Translations under genes and position numbers: made by a program | NCBI GenBank assembly: GCA_025360645.1 | Contig: JANYBT010000019.1 | Span: forward strand, 1 to 35,347 | Direction: 5' to 3' | Length of the DNA stretch: 35,347 nucleotides | Source of the DNA: Acidobacteriaceae bacterium | Lineage (GTDB): Bacteria; Acidobacteriota; Terriglobia; Terriglobales; Acidobacteriaceae | Notes under the pieces: model-generated | What the model saw: only the letters and a program-made list of their open reading frames with translations | Database searches by the model: none | What the model was told of the DNA's origin: nothing | In this document: piece after piece, positions 14,849 through 23,089 of the stretch | Layout: each line of letters opens with the position of its first letter | Numbering within the stretch: position 1 is the first letter of the stretch

Positions 14849-16432
14849 ATGACTTTTACACGCTTGAATTCTTCCGCCGCTACCCTGACCAAGAACCGCA
14901 CCGAGGATTCCGTCAGCCCTTTCAGCGGCATGTGCACAACCTGCGTCGATGGCTGCATCGGCATGTGCGAGATCGGCAAAAGCGCCTATCGCGGCGCCGA
15001 GATGATCTATCCGCAACCCTTCGGCATCATTACCACGGCTTCCCAGAAGGATTACCCGGTAGATCTCTCTCACTTCACCATCCTGGGACGCGCCGCCGGC
15101 GTCTGGGGGATAGAAGAGGACTCCAACCGCGCTCTGTTCCCGGCCGTCGATCTTGAAACCACCATCGGTGCGGATAACAGCATCCACTACAAACTGCCGT
15201 TTACTCTTGCAGCCATGGGCTCCACCAATGTCGCCAAGAACAACTGGGCCGGCATTGCGGGCGGCGCCGCCATCACCGGCACCGGCATCGCCATCGGCGA
15301 GAACGTGGTCGGCATGGACATGGACGCCAAATTCGACAATGGCAAAGTCATCACCAGCGCCGAACTCGAGTGGCGCATCCAGTGCTTCCGCGAGTGGCAG
15401 ACCGAAGGCTACGGCGAAGTCTTTGTCCAGGCCAACGTCGAAGACACCATGCTCGGCGTGCAGGAATATGCCATCAAAAAACTGGGAGTGACTGCCGTCG
15501 AACTGAAGTGGGGCCAGGGCGCAAAAGACATTGGTGGCGAAGTCAAGGTCAAGGACCTGGCGAAAGCCCAGGAACTGCATCGTCGCGGCTATGTGGTGCT
15601 CCCCAATCCCACCAACCCCGTGGTAATTGAGGCCTTCAACAAAGGTGCCTTCCACGAGTTCGAGCGTCATTCGCGCGTTGGCATGGTCACCAAAGATGGC
15701 TTCATGAAGCGGGTCGAAGACTTGCGCAAAGCGGGCGCAAAGTACATCACCCTCAAGACCGGCGCATACCGGCCCGTGGACCTGGCGCGTGCGGTACGCT
15801 TCGCCTCCCTGGCCAGACTGGACCTGCTCACCGTGGACGCGGCGGGCGGCGGCACTGGCATGAGCCCGTGGCGCATGATGAACGAGTGGGGCATTCCGCA
15901 AGTGGAAATCCACTCCTTGCTGCACGGCTATCTCGACAACCTGGCGAAACGCGGCGAATACGTTCCACCTATCGCCCTGGCCGGCGGCTTCACCTTCGAA
16001 GATCAAATCTTCAAGGGCTTCGCCCTCTGCGCTCCCTATGTGAAACTCATTGCCTGGGCGCGCGGCCCGCTCGCCGCCGCCATGGTTGCCAAGAACATCG
16101 GCAAGGCCATCGAAAATCAGCAACTGCCCATCTACATTGAGCGCTTCGGCACCACCGTGGACGAGATTTTTGTCTCCTCCACCGAATTGCATGAGCGCTT
16201 TGGCGACCGCTTCAAAAAGTTGCCTACCGGCGCCATCGGCTTCTACACCTACTACCAGCGGGTGGCTCAAGGTTTGCGCCAACTGATGGCGGGTGCGCGC
16301 AAATTCGGCTGCAAGTACATTGACCGGTCTGACATTGCGGCACTGACTCCCGACTCCTCGCGCATCAGCGGCATCCCGCTGGTCACCGACGTGGACAAGG
16401 AAGAAGCCGAGGCGATTCTCGCACTGGTGTAA
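14849..16432 (+). CDS. FMN-binding glutamate-synthase-like protein
   Basis: A 527-residue protein of the glutamate synthase central/FMN domain family (COG0069-like). An N-terminal motif C29-x2-C32-x3-C36-x3-C40 (CTTCVDGCIGMC) probably binds an Fe-S cluster. The TIM barrel follows, with VELKWGQGAKDIGGEV, ITLKTGAYRPVDLARAV and LLTVDAAGGGTGMSPWRMMNEWGIP, the phosphate and FMN-binding strands of the family. Missing are the glutaminase domain of GltB and the 3Fe-4S motif (C-x5-C-x4-C) normally after the barrel; at that place the sequence reads ALCAPYVKLIAWARGPLAAAM. No gltD is nearby. GGAGAG precedes ATG 14849 and only 13 bases separate it from the HoxU-like gene. Glutamate synthesis is possible but the substrate is not proven. 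Confidence 0.85.
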   Translation: MTFTRLNSSAATLTKNRTEDSVSPFSGMCTTCVDGCIGMCEIGKSAYRGAEMIYPQPFGIITTASQKDYPVDLSHFTILGRAAGVWGIEEDSNRALFPAVDLETTIGADNSIHYKLPFTLAAMGSTNVAKNNWAGIAGGAAITGTGIAIGENVVGMDMDAKFDNGKVITSAELEWRIQCFREWQTEGYGEVFVQANVEDTMLGVQEYAIKKLGVTAVELKWGQGAKDIGGEVKVKDLAKAQELHRRGYVVLPNPTNPVVIEAFNKGAFHEFERHSRVGMVTKDGFMKRVEDLRKAGAKYITLKTGAYRPVDLARAVRFASLARLDLLTVDAAGGGTGMSPWRMMNEWGIPQVEIHSLLHGYLDNLAKRGEYVPPIALAGGFTFEDQIFKGFALCAPYVKLIAWARGPLAAAMVAKNIGKAIENQQLPIYIERFGTTVDEIFVSSTELHERFGDRFKKLPTGAIGFYTYYQRVAQGLRQLMAGARKFGCKYIDRSDIAALTPDSSRISGIPLVTDVDKEEAEAILALV

Positions 16433-16470
16433 AACTCTGGCTCACCAATTGTTTTGATTGCAGCCAGCTC

Positions 16471-16508
16471 CGGCGGGACGACCATAACCGTGGTTGCCCG
16501 CCGTTTTT
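16471..16508 (+). terminator. Intrinsic terminator of the NADH-module operon
   Basis: CGGCGGG (16471-16477) pairs with CCCGCCG (16497-16503), with an inner ACCA/TGGT pairing, and is followed at once by TTTTT (16504-16508). It lies 39 bases after the stop of the FMN-protein gene. Confidence 0.88.
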
Positions 16509-16598
16509 GTTGCAGCCGCAAGCTTGCTCCCGTTCGTGCCCGCTTGCGCTACACTCCTTTCAGGACAAGCTTTTTTAGACAAGGAACCACGGAGACTT

Positions 16599-17081
16599 AT
16601 GTCACTACTGCGATTCTTCATGCTTCTGGCGCTGGTAGTCTGGATGGGCGGCCTGATCTTCTTTTCCTTTGTGCTTGCGCCGACTGCCTTCGGCGTGCTC
16701 CCCACGCGCCATTTGGCCGGAACCGTCGTCGGCCGCTCCCTCGGATCGTTGCACTGGATGGGTTTAGTCTCAGGCGTAGTTTTTCTGGTGGCTTCCTTGC
16801 TTCACAACAAGTGGAGCAGTGGCGCGGTTCGTCCGTTCGCCATATTGAATATGCTGATTTTGCTCATGCTGGTGCTGACCATGGTTTCGCAGTTTGGCAT
16901 CTCTCCCCGCATGGCTACCCTGCGCACTTCCTTCGGCGACATTGACACGGTCGCGCCTGACAATCCGGCGCGGGTGCAATTCAACGCGCTGCACCAGTGG
17001 TCCACTCGAGTCGAAATAGGAGTCTTTCTGCTCGGGCTGGTCGCCATCTATGTGACCGCCCGCCAATTTTCTCCGGGCTAG
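16599..17081 (+). CDS. DUF4149-type integral membrane protein
   Basis: A 160-residue protein with four hydrophobic segments: about residues 3-24 (LLRFFMLLALVVWMGGLIFFSF), 46-65, 74-97 and 139-157. The first helix, with WMGGLIFFSFVLAPTAF, and the loop ending in NALHQWSTRVE are typical of DUF4149/TMEM205-like proteins, whose function is unknown. I place the start at ATG 16599, preceded by GGAG, because the upstream in-frame extension runs into the terminator region. It is convergent with iscX, with eight bases between stop codons, and stands alone on its strand. Confidence 0.85.
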   Translation: MSLLRFFMLLALVVWMGGLIFFSFVLAPTAFGVLPTRHLAGTVVGRSLGSLHWMGLVSGVVFLVASLLHNKWSSGAVRPFAILNMLILLMLVLTMVSQFGISPRMATLRTSFGDIDTVAPDNPARVQFNALHQWSTRVEIGVFLLGLVAIYVTARQFSPG

Positions 17082-17089
17082 CACCCGCC

Positions 17090-17302
17090 CTACTGGTCCT
17101 GAAATTCCTCATGCCATGCCATTTGGATGGCTTCCAGCTTGCCTTCATTGGACTTCGACGGGTCGTCCTTAAAGTCGGGAAGTTCGGTCACATAGCGATG
17201 CAGGTCGGTGAAGCGGACCGTTAGCGGATCCAGGCCCGGATGGGCTTCTACGAGCTGAATGCCAAGGTCTTCAGCATCTTCCCAGGTAAGCGGTTTGGGC
17301 AT
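17090..17302 (-). CDS. iscX: IscX, ISC-associated regulator
   Basis: A 70-residue acidic protein that matches IscX (YfhJ): LTWEDAEDLGIQLVEAHPGLDPLTVRFTDLHRYVTELPDFKDDPSKSNEGKLEAIQMAWHEEF has the family order W-x-D, the D-P-x-x-V-R-F-T-D-L-H core, D-F-x-D-D-P and the final W-x-x-E helix. IscX binds IscS and iron and tunes cluster assembly rate. It is the last gene of the isc operon, as in proteobacteria, but is separated from fdx by 233 bases filled with short repeats. ATG is at 17300-17302; the upstream bases (GTGGAGACCCT) offer a modest ribosome site. Confidence 0.9.
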   Translation of the reverse strand: MPKPLTWEDAEDLGIQLVEAHPGLDPLTVRFTDLHRYVTELPDFKDDPSKSNEGKLEAIQMAWHEEFQDQ

Positions 17303-17313
17303 AGGGTCTCCAC

Positions 17314-17420
17314 GTCAGTTGCCAGTAGGTCAGTTGCCAGTAGAAACCAGTTGCCAGTTGCTAGTCTCTCCAAGTCAGTTACCGGTTACCGGTTGCCAGT
17401 GGTCAGTTACCGGTTCCTCG
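17314..17420. repeat. Degenerate short-repeat array between fdx and iscX
   Basis: GTCAGTTGCCAGTAG occurs twice in perfect tandem (17314-17328, 17329-17343). It is followed by decayed variants: CCAGTTGCCAGTTG, GTCAGTTACCGG, TTACCGG and TTGCCAGTGGTCAGTTACCGG up to about 17415. Units are 7-15 bases and irregular, unlike CRISPR. Confidence 0.85.
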
Positions 17421-17535
17421 TTTCAACAGCTCAAAGCTTGACCACAAACGAAGCGGAGGCGCCAAACAGGGCCGCAGTGTCGAGCCCATTGCCAGTGCCC
17501 GGTTTCGTTTTTCACTGGCAATGGGCAACTGTCTT

Positions 17536-17949
17536 CTAGTGCTCTTCCGAAACATAATTTCGGTTCCACGCCGGAATCTCCACCACCACTTTCCCCGGCT
17601 TGGTAATCACCGCCTGGCACCCCAGTCGCGAATTGAGCTGCAGATCCGCCGCGGTGTCGAGCCGGTCCGCTTCATCGTCTTCCATGGGCGAGAGATTTTC
17701 CGCGCCTTCCTTCACCCAGATGTGGCAAGTCGTGCACGCATTATTGCCGCCGCAGGCGTGGTCCAGTTTGACGTGGTGATTGAGCGCCACATCCAGCACG
17801 GACTGCTCTTTGCCGTGATACTCATATGGCATCTTGCCATGCTCGAAACAGACCGTCTTGCCCTCAGGCTGGAAAGTCACTTCAATCGTATTTTCCTCCG
17901 GCGCATCCACCGTCGCGGCCCCTGCGCCCTGCATTTGTTCGTCAGCCAT
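17536..17949 (-). CDS. fdx: ISC-type 2Fe-2S ferredoxin
   Basis: A 137-residue adrenodoxin/ISC-type ferredoxin with the ligands C66-x5-C72-x2-C75 and C111 (CGGNNACTTC ... GC), the spacing of Fdx from isc operons. Characteristic stretches: VLDVALNHHVKLDHACGG, CHIWVKEGAENLSPMEDDEADRLD and SRLGCQAVI. The first 20 residues are an acidic/Ala-rich extension. It supplies electrons for cluster assembly on IscU in the cytoplasm. ATG 17947-17949 has AGGAG five bases upstream; an ATG six codons earlier is less likely. It lies between hscA (60 bases upstream) and iscX. Confidence 0.93.
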   Translation of the reverse strand: MADEQMQGAGAATVDAPEENTIEVTFQPEGKTVCFEHGKMPYEYHGKEQSVLDVALNHHVKLDHACGGNNACTTCHIWVKEGAENLSPMEDDEADRLDTAADLQLNSRLGCQAVITKPGKVVVEIPAWNRNYVSEEH

Positions 17950-18009
17950 AGTGACTCCTAAATTCATTTACCAACCTCGGGACATCCCAAGCCACGGGGA
18001 ACCCTGATC

Positions 18010-19908
18010 CTACTCAAACTCGGCTTCGGCCATAGGATGCGGTGCGGTGGGCCCTTCGCCCACGCCCGTATCGTTCATGTTCTTGCCCTTCAACGCCGTG
18101 GTGACCGCGCCATCCATCATCAGCTCCGCCAGGCGCATGGTCGCCTGATTGAGCGTTTCAATGCCCTTCAAAATCGCCTGGTAGTCGCTGCCCGCCTTGA
18201 CCGCAATCAGCGCTTTTTCCAGCTTGCCGATCTGCTTCCGCTCGTCGGTACGCAATTGCGCCCAGACGGCATTCGCCTTGGCTTTCTCCAGCGCCCCGAG
18301 AATCGTGTCGGCTTCGCGCTGCGCTTCAATCACCTGGCGCTGGCGAAAGTCTTCCTCCGCATAGTCGAACGAATCCAGTATCATGCTCTCGACCTGGTCG
18401 TCAGTGAGCCCGTAGCTGGGTTGCACCTCGATCTCCGCTTCCTTGCCGCTGCGCTGCTCGCGCGCTGAAACATGCAGAATCCCGTTCGCATCAATAAGAA
18501 ATTTCACTTCAATCCGCGGCATGCCAGCCGACATCGGAGGAATGCCTTTAAGATCAAACCGCGCCAGCGACCGGCAGTCTTTTGCCAATTCGCGTTCGCC
18601 CTGCAACACGTGAATCGCGACGTTCGCCTGGCCGTCCACCTGCGTCGTATAGTGCTGCGTGGCGGAAGCCGGGATGGTCGAATTGCGCAGAATAATCTTG
18701 TCAGTCACCCCGCCCGCCACTTCGATGCCCAGCGAAAGAGGCGTCACATCCAGCAACAACATGTTCTCAGTCGCCACCGACCCGCCGCTCAGAATGTTCG
18801 CTTGTACCGCCGCGCCGAGAGCGACCACTTCATCGGGATTCAGATCGATGTGCGGCTCGCGCTGGAACAGTTCTTTCACCAGTTGCCTTACCTTCGGAAT
18901 GCGCGTAGACCCGCCCACCAGCACCACTTCATCAATCTGTTCCGGCTTCAGGCCGGCGTCTTTCAGCGCTTGCTTGCACGGGCCCACCGTGCGGTCCAGC
19001 ACCGGCTGAACCAGTTGCTCAAACATCTCACGGGTGATTTCGCGCTGGTAGCGGTGGCCTCCCGGAAGCTCCACGTCCAGGTGGGTAGTGGCCTGCGACG
19101 AGAGCGCGATCTTGGCTTCGATGACCGCCTTGCGGATCGTCTGCACCGCTTCCCCACTGCGTCGCACCTCGATCCCCATGTCGCCCTTTACGTCGTCCAG
19201 CGCAATCGCGATCAGCAGGTTGTCGATATCGTCACCGCCCAGGTGAGTATCGCCATTGGTCGAGATGACTTCGAAGATGCCATCGTGCAATTTGAGGATC
19301 GAAACATCGAAGGTCCCGCCGCCCAGGTCGTACACCGCGACGATACCGTTCTTCTTTTTGTCGAGCCCGTATGCCAGCGAGGCCGCGGTGGGTTCATTCA
19401 CCAGCCGCAAAACTTCCAGTCCGGCAATGCGGCCTGCGTCTTTCGTCGCTTGCCGCTGGGCATCGTTGAAGTAGGCGGGCACTGTCACCACCGCCTTGGT
19501 GACGGCCTCGCCAAAGAAGCGTTCCGCGTTGCGCTTCAACTGGCGCAGGATCAACGCCGAAATCTCCGGCGGAGTGTAGCTTCTTTCTCCCAGTTGGATG
19601 CGGAGCACCTCGCCCGCCTGCATATCATCGGCCAGCCGAAACGGGAACAGCTTCAATTCCTCCGTGATATCTTCCGCGCCGCGGCCCATCAGCCGCTTCA
19701 CGGAATAGATCGCTCGCTCCGGAGTTTCGATCAGAAAGTTGCGCGCCGCATTCCCAATGATGGTGTGGTTCCCGCCATCCAGAGCCACGATGGAAGGCAC
19801 CAGGTTCGAGCCATCCTCGCCAGGAATCACTACGGGCGTCTCCCCCTCCATGAACGCGACCAGCGAGTTCGTGGTGCCCAGATCGATTCCAACAATGCGG
19901 TCAGACAT
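18010..19908 (-). CDS. hscA: HscA, Fe-S assembly Hsp70 chaperone
   Basis: A 632-residue Hsp70 protein. The ATPase domain shows GIDLGTTNS (7-15), TVPAYFND (142-149), NEPTAA (171-176) and DLGGGTFD (194-201); the substrate domain starts near residue 390 ([17 protein letters not shown]). Operon position between hscB and fdx identifies it as HscA and not DnaK; HscA releases clusters from IscU by binding the LPPVK motif, which IscU here retains. The C-terminal lid is followed by a short tail without the DnaK EEVD-like acidic end. Forty-eight bases separate it from hscB. Confidence 0.94.
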   Translation of the reverse strand: MSDRIVGIDLGTTNSLVAFMEGETPVVIPGEDGSNLVPSIVALDGGNHTIIGNAARNFLIETPERAIYSVKRLMGRGAEDITEELKLFPFRLADDMQAGEVLRIQLGERSYTPPEISALILRQLKRNAERFFGEAVTKAVVTVPAYFNDAQRQATKDAGRIAGLEVLRLVNEPTAASLAYGLDKKKNGIVAVYDLGGGTFDVSILKLHDGIFEVISTNGDTHLGGDDIDNLLIAIALDDVKGDMGIEVRRSGEAVQTIRKAVIEAKIALSSQATTHLDVELPGGHRYQREITREMFEQLVQPVLDRTVGPCKQALKDAGLKPEQIDEVVLVGGSTRIPKVRQLVKELFQREPHIDLNPDEVVALGAAVQANILSGGSVATENMLLLDVTPLSLGIEVAGGVTDKIILRNSTIPASATQHYTTQVDGQANVAIHVLQGERELAKDCRSLARFDLKGIPPMSAGMPRIEVKFLIDANGILHVSAREQRSGKEAEIEVQPSYGLTDDQVESMILDSFDYAEEDFRQRQVIEAQREADTILGALEKAKANAVWAQLRTDERKQIGKLEKALIAVKAGSDYQAILKGIETLNQATMRLAELMMDGAVTTALKGKNMNDTGVGEGPTAPHPMAEAEFE

Positions 19909-19956
19909 AAGAAAATTTGCAATTTCGCAATCGGGTCATTAGATTACCCGATTGGA

Positions 19957-20700
19957 TTACCCGATTTCCAAAGCTTCGTTCACGTCCCTCACCAGGTTAC
20001 GAATGTAATTTCTGCGATTGACCAGATCCAGCAGCTTGTCCCGAATCGGCAGACGAGCCGGCTCCGTTTCGCTCTCCACCGCCTGGTCCCACTCACTCCA
20101 CAAGCCCTTGAGTTCACTGAACAGCGCGTCGAATTTTTCTTCCAGCAACTTCTTCTGTCCGCTCAACTCGGCTTCCAGCGCGTCGTCTTTTTCGCCCATC
20201 TTCCGGTTTGCCCGTAGCTCTTCCAGTTGCATGTTAAGCTCAAAGACTTCTTCCAGCAGCGCCGGAGGCACCACTTGCTTCTTTAAGTTGCCGCTGGCTC
20301 GAGCCGCTTCCGTCGCTTGTTTCGATTGTTCTTCCAGCTCCACTCCTTCCAGTCGCAACAGATACTCGGTGCGCCGGATCGGGTCTTTCAAGGTGCGATA
20401 GGCATCGTTCAACTGCGAGCTCTGTTCCAGACTCCACAGGCGCTCCACTTCGGAAGCGCTAAAAAATCCATCCGGATGCAAGCGACGGCTCAGCGCGTAG
20501 AACTCTTTTTCCAATCCATTCAGATCGACGTTGAGTTTTCGCGGCAAACCGAAAAATGTGAAGTAATCTACTGGCATCGCGGGCTGCACCTTGCCGCAGG
20601 CATTGCAGAAATGTGCGGCTCGCATGGTTCCGCACGACCAGCAACTCGAGGTAATATCCCCCGGCAAGATTACCGACGAATTGGAAGTGATTTCAGCCAT
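19957..20700 (-). CDS. hscB: HscB J-domain co-chaperone with N-terminal zinc finger
   Basis: A 247-residue co-chaperone. Residues 20-35 carry C20-x2-C23 and C32-x2-C35 (CWSC...CNAC), a zinc-binding extension seen in eukaryotic HSC20 but absent from E. coli HscB. The J domain follows (DYFTFFGLPRKLNVDLNGLEKEFYALSRRLHPD, HPD at 75-77), then the three-helix IscU-binding domain (about 140-247), longer and more charged than usual. HscB delivers IscU to HscA and stimulates its ATPase. The start at ATG 20698-20700 is needed to include the zinc finger. It lies between iscA and hscA. Confidence 0.93.
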   Translation of the reverse strand: MAEITSNSSVILPGDITSSCWSCGTMRAAHFCNACGKVQPAMPVDYFTFFGLPRKLNVDLNGLEKEFYALSRRLHPDGFFSASEVERLWSLEQSSQLNDAYRTLKDPIRRTEYLLRLEGVELEEQSKQATEAARASGNLKKQVVPPALLEEVFELNMQLEELRANRKMGEKDDALEAELSGQKKLLEEKFDALFSELKGLWSEWDQAVESETEPARLPIRDKLLDLVNRRNYIRNLVRDVNEALEIG

Positions 20701-20710
20701 ACGAAATTAA

Positions 20711-20789
20711 GGGGCGGACGCAGCGCCCGCCCCAGGTCCTGCCCATTTGAGGTGCGTGGCGGGCCCCCGCAGCCGTCGCTTCGGGCCCG
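20711..20789. other. Two GC-rich hairpins between iscA and hscB
   Basis: GGGGCGG (20711-20717) pairs with CCGCCCC (20727-20733), and CGGGCCC (20760-20766) pairs with GGGCCCG (20783-20789). Neither has a T-run on the minus strand, so they are more likely mRNA stability or processing elements than terminators. Confidence 0.5.
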
Positions 20790-20802
20790 TCGGTTGCGGG
20801 TT

Positions 20803-21198
20803 CTAGCCTGAGAACGAACTGCCGCATCCGCACGACTTGCTGGAATTCGGGTTCACGAAGACAAAGCCCTGCTGCATCAGCGTCTCTTGATAATCGAGCA
20901 CCATGCCGTGCAGGTAGATGAACGACTTCGGATCCACGAACACCCGCACATCGTCGAACTGAAACACCCGGTCTCGCTCTCGCGGTTGGGTATCGAAACG
21001 AATGTTGTAGCTTAGCCCCGAGCACCCTCCGCCCTGCACCCCGAGACGCAAGCCGCCCTGGTCTGAAGAAACGCCTTCCTTCGCCATGGCCGTGCGCACC
21101 TTGGACAGGGCTTTGTCTGTGATCTGCAGGCCTTTGGCCGGCGCGGCTGATACTGCGGGTTTGATTGCAAGTTCCATAGCTTCTCGAACCATCTGCAT
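20803..21198 (-). CDS. iscA: IscA-type A-type carrier protein
   Basis: A 131-residue A-type iron-sulfur carrier. The three conserved cysteines are present: C59 in GGGCSGLSY and C123/C125 in SCGCGSSF. The core LQITDKALSKVRTAMAKEG and LRLGVQGGGCSG are family-typical. It accepts and passes on clusters or iron downstream of IscU. About 22 residues (Ala/Pro-rich) precede the domain. ATG 21196-21198 has AGGA nearby; ATG 21175-21177, seven codons in, is an alternative start. It lies between iscU and hscB, the canonical order. Confidence 0.93.
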   Translation of the reverse strand: MQMVREAMELAIKPAVSAAPAKGLQITDKALSKVRTAMAKEGVSSDQGGLRLGVQGGGCSGLSYNIRFDTQPRERDRVFQFDDVRVFVDPKSFIYLHGMVLDYQETLMQQGFVFVNPNSSKSCGCGSSFSG

Positions 21199-21253
21199 GA
21201 GTCCTGAGGACGAACCCCTGGCTTAAGGCTCGCGTCCCCGCAACCCTGGCTGT

Positions 21254-21667
21254 TTACTTCGCTGCCATTTCCGCGGTAACGCCGACGCCCTGTTTTTTCT
21301 TCCAGTCGCCGATCGCCGCACGGATGGCGTCTTCCGCCAATACCGAGCAGTGAATTTTCACCGGAGGAAGCGCCAGCTCCTTCACGATTTCCGTGTTTTT
21401 GATCTGCAGGGCTTCATCAATCGTTTTGCCCTTCACCCACTCCGTCGCCAGTGACGACGAAGCGATGGCCGATCCGCAGCCGAACGTTTTGAACTTCGCA
21501 TCTTCAATCACGTTGGTCAGCGGGTTGACCTTGATCTGCAGCTTCATCACGTCGCCGCACTCGGGCGCGCCGACCAGGCCGGTGCCCACATCTGTGCTCG
21601 CTTTGTCCATCGAGCCCACGTTGCGGGGGTTGGAGTAATGATCGAGAACCTTATCGCTGTATGCCAT
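21254..21667 (-). CDS. iscU: IscU, iron-sulfur cluster scaffold
   Basis: A 137-residue scaffold protein with all cluster ligands: C37 and D39 (PECGDVM), C64 (FGCGSAIASSS), H106 and C107 (KIHCSVLAED), plus the LPPVK motif (100-104) recognised by HscA. This is the IscU form, not NifU or SufU: there is no NifU C-terminal domain and no SufU insertion. Clusters are built here from IscS sulfur. Start ATG 21665-21667 has AGGAG at a slightly long spacing. The gap to iscS, 130 bases, is filled by GAAACT repeats. Confidence 0.95.
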   Translation of the reverse strand: MAYSDKVLDHYSNPRNVGSMDKASTDVGTGLVGAPECGDVMKLQIKVNPLTNVIEDAKFKTFGCGSAIASSSLATEWVKGKTIDEALQIKNTEIVKELALPPVKIHCSVLAEDAIRAAIGDWKKKQGVGVTAEMAAK

Positions 21668-21723
21668 ATCTTTCAGTCTCCTAAAGTCTGTAGATCTTGA
21701 GCCTTGAATTTCTTGTTGTTGCT

Positions 21724-21794
21724 ACTTGAAACTTGAAACTCGAATCTCTCGAAACTAGAAGTTCTTGAAACTTGAAACTAGAAACTAGAAACTG
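21724..21794. repeat. GAAACT-type repeat array between iscS and iscU
   Basis: Seven- to nine-base units (CTTGAAA, CTCGAA, CTAGAAA) repeat about nine times, for example TTGAAACTTGAAACTCGAA and CTTGAAACTTGAAACTAG. The same wording recurs at 23953-23981 upstream of the MoxR gene. Confidence 0.85.
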
Positions 21795-21797
21795 TTC

Positions 21798-23072
21798 TCA
21801 GTGTCCCGCCGGCTCTGCTGCCCACTTCACCGACTTCAAATCAATGCCCTCTTTCGCCATCTCGTAGAGCGGCGACAATTCGCGCAACCGGGTCACCGTA
21901 TCCACCAGTCGGTCCGCCACGTAGTCCACTTCCGCCTCGGTATTGAACCGTCCCAGCCCGAAGCGGATCGAACTGTGCGCCAGATCGTCGCCCGTGCCCA
22001 GCGCCTTCAACACATACGAGGGTTCCAGCGTCGCCGAGGTGCAAGCCGATCCGCTGGAAACCGCAATGTCGTTGATCCCCATCAGCAGCGACTCGCCTTC
22101 CACATACGCGAAGCTGATGTTCAGGTTCCCCGGAAGCCGGTGCTCCATCGACCCGTTGATGTAGGTCTCGTCCAGTCGGCCCATGATCCGGTCGCGCAAC
22201 CGATTGCGCAATCCCGCCAGCTTGCAGGCTTCCTTCGCCATCTCTTCCGACGCGATAGCACAAGCCTTGCCCAAGCCCACAATGCCCGGAACATTCAGCG
22301 TGCCTGACCGCATCCCGCGCTCGTGCCCGCCACCGTCAATCAAGGGTGACAACTGCACTCGCGGATTCTTGCGACGCACGTACAGCGCGCCCACTCCCTT
22401 GGGACCGTAAATCTTGTGCGCCGTGATGGACGCCAGGTCGATGTTCATCTTGTTCACATCGATCGGCACTTTCCCCACTGCCTGCACTGCATCGGTGTGG
22501 AACAACACGCCGCGTTCGTGGCACAACTTCCCAATCTCCTCGATCGGCTGCAGAATGCCAATCTCGTTGTTCGCCGCCATGATGCTTACCAGGATGGTCT
22601 TGTCATCCATGGCTCGCTTCAGGTCCTCGAGGTCGATCAGGCCGTCCTTCTGCACCGGCAAATAGGTCACGCGATAGCCATACTTCTCCAGCCGCTTGCA
22701 GGTATCAAGCACCGCCTTGTGCTCGGTCACTTCCGTAATGATGTGATTGCCCTTCTCGCGGTACATCTCGGCCACGCCCTTGATGGCCAGGTTGTTGCTC
22801 TCGGTGGCGCCCGAGGTGAAGATGATCTCTTTCGCCGTCGCGCCAATCAGCTTGGCGATCCGTTCCCGCGCCGTCTCCACCGCCGCTTCCGCCACCCATC
22901 CAAACGGATGGTTGCGGCTTGCCGAGTTGCCGAACTTCTCCACAAAATAGGGCAGCATTTCTTCCAGTACGCGCGGATCCATCGGCGTGGTCGCGTGGTT
23001 GTCCATGTAAATCGGCAACCGGATGCCGTTGGCGGTGGTGGTGAACTCCATCTCGTTTACTTCGGTGCCCAT
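21798..23072 (-). CDS. iscS: IscS cysteine desulfurase
   Basis: A 424-residue PLP enzyme that takes sulfur from L-cysteine and hands it to IscU as persulfide. PLP-binding and catalytic features: [13 protein letters not shown] near the start, GATESNN (88-94), the Schiff-base lysine K220 in [11 protein letters not shown], and the active-site loop [14 protein letters not shown] with C344. The length and C-terminus ([18 protein letters not shown]) are those of the IscS group. The frame is open further upstream, but that part overlaps iscR in another frame; ATG 23070-23072 with GGAG nine bases before it, 17 bases after the iscR stop, is the sensible start. Confidence 0.95.
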   Translation of the reverse strand: MGTEVNEMEFTTTANGIRLPIYMDNHATTPMDPRVLEEMLPYFVEKFGNSASRNHPFGWVAEAAVETARERIAKLIGATAKEIIFTSGATESNNLAIKGVAEMYREKGNHIITEVTEHKAVLDTCKRLEKYGYRVTYLPVQKDGLIDLEDLKRAMDDKTILVSIMAANNEIGILQPIEEIGKLCHERGVLFHTDAVQAVGKVPIDVNKMNIDLASITAHKIYGPKGVGALYVRRKNPRVQLSPLIDGGGHERGMRSGTLNVPGIVGLGKACAIASEEMAKEACKLAGLRNRLRDRIMGRLDETYINGSMEHRLPGNLNISFAYVEGESLLMGINDIAVSSGSACTSATLEPSYVLKALGTGDDLAHSSIRFGLGRFNTEAEVDYVADRLVDTVTRLRELSPLYEMAKEGIDLKSVKWAAEPAGH

Positions 23073-23089
23073 AATTGCTGTCTCCAGAA

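Noticed and set aside
14558-16282. 574-codon open frame on the minus strand opposite the HoxU-like and FMN-protein genes
   Set aside because: Shadow of genes with clear motifs; the translation is low in complexity (many Gly, Ala, Asp) and resembles nothing.
17314-17420. CRISPR array
   Set aside because: Units are only 7-15 bases, irregular and without spacers; no cas genes are present.
18472-20217. Very long open frame on the plus strand opposite hscA and hscB
   Set aside because: It is the antisense shadow of two clear genes in GC-rich DNA; its translation has no recognisable domain and is rich in Arg, His and Gln.
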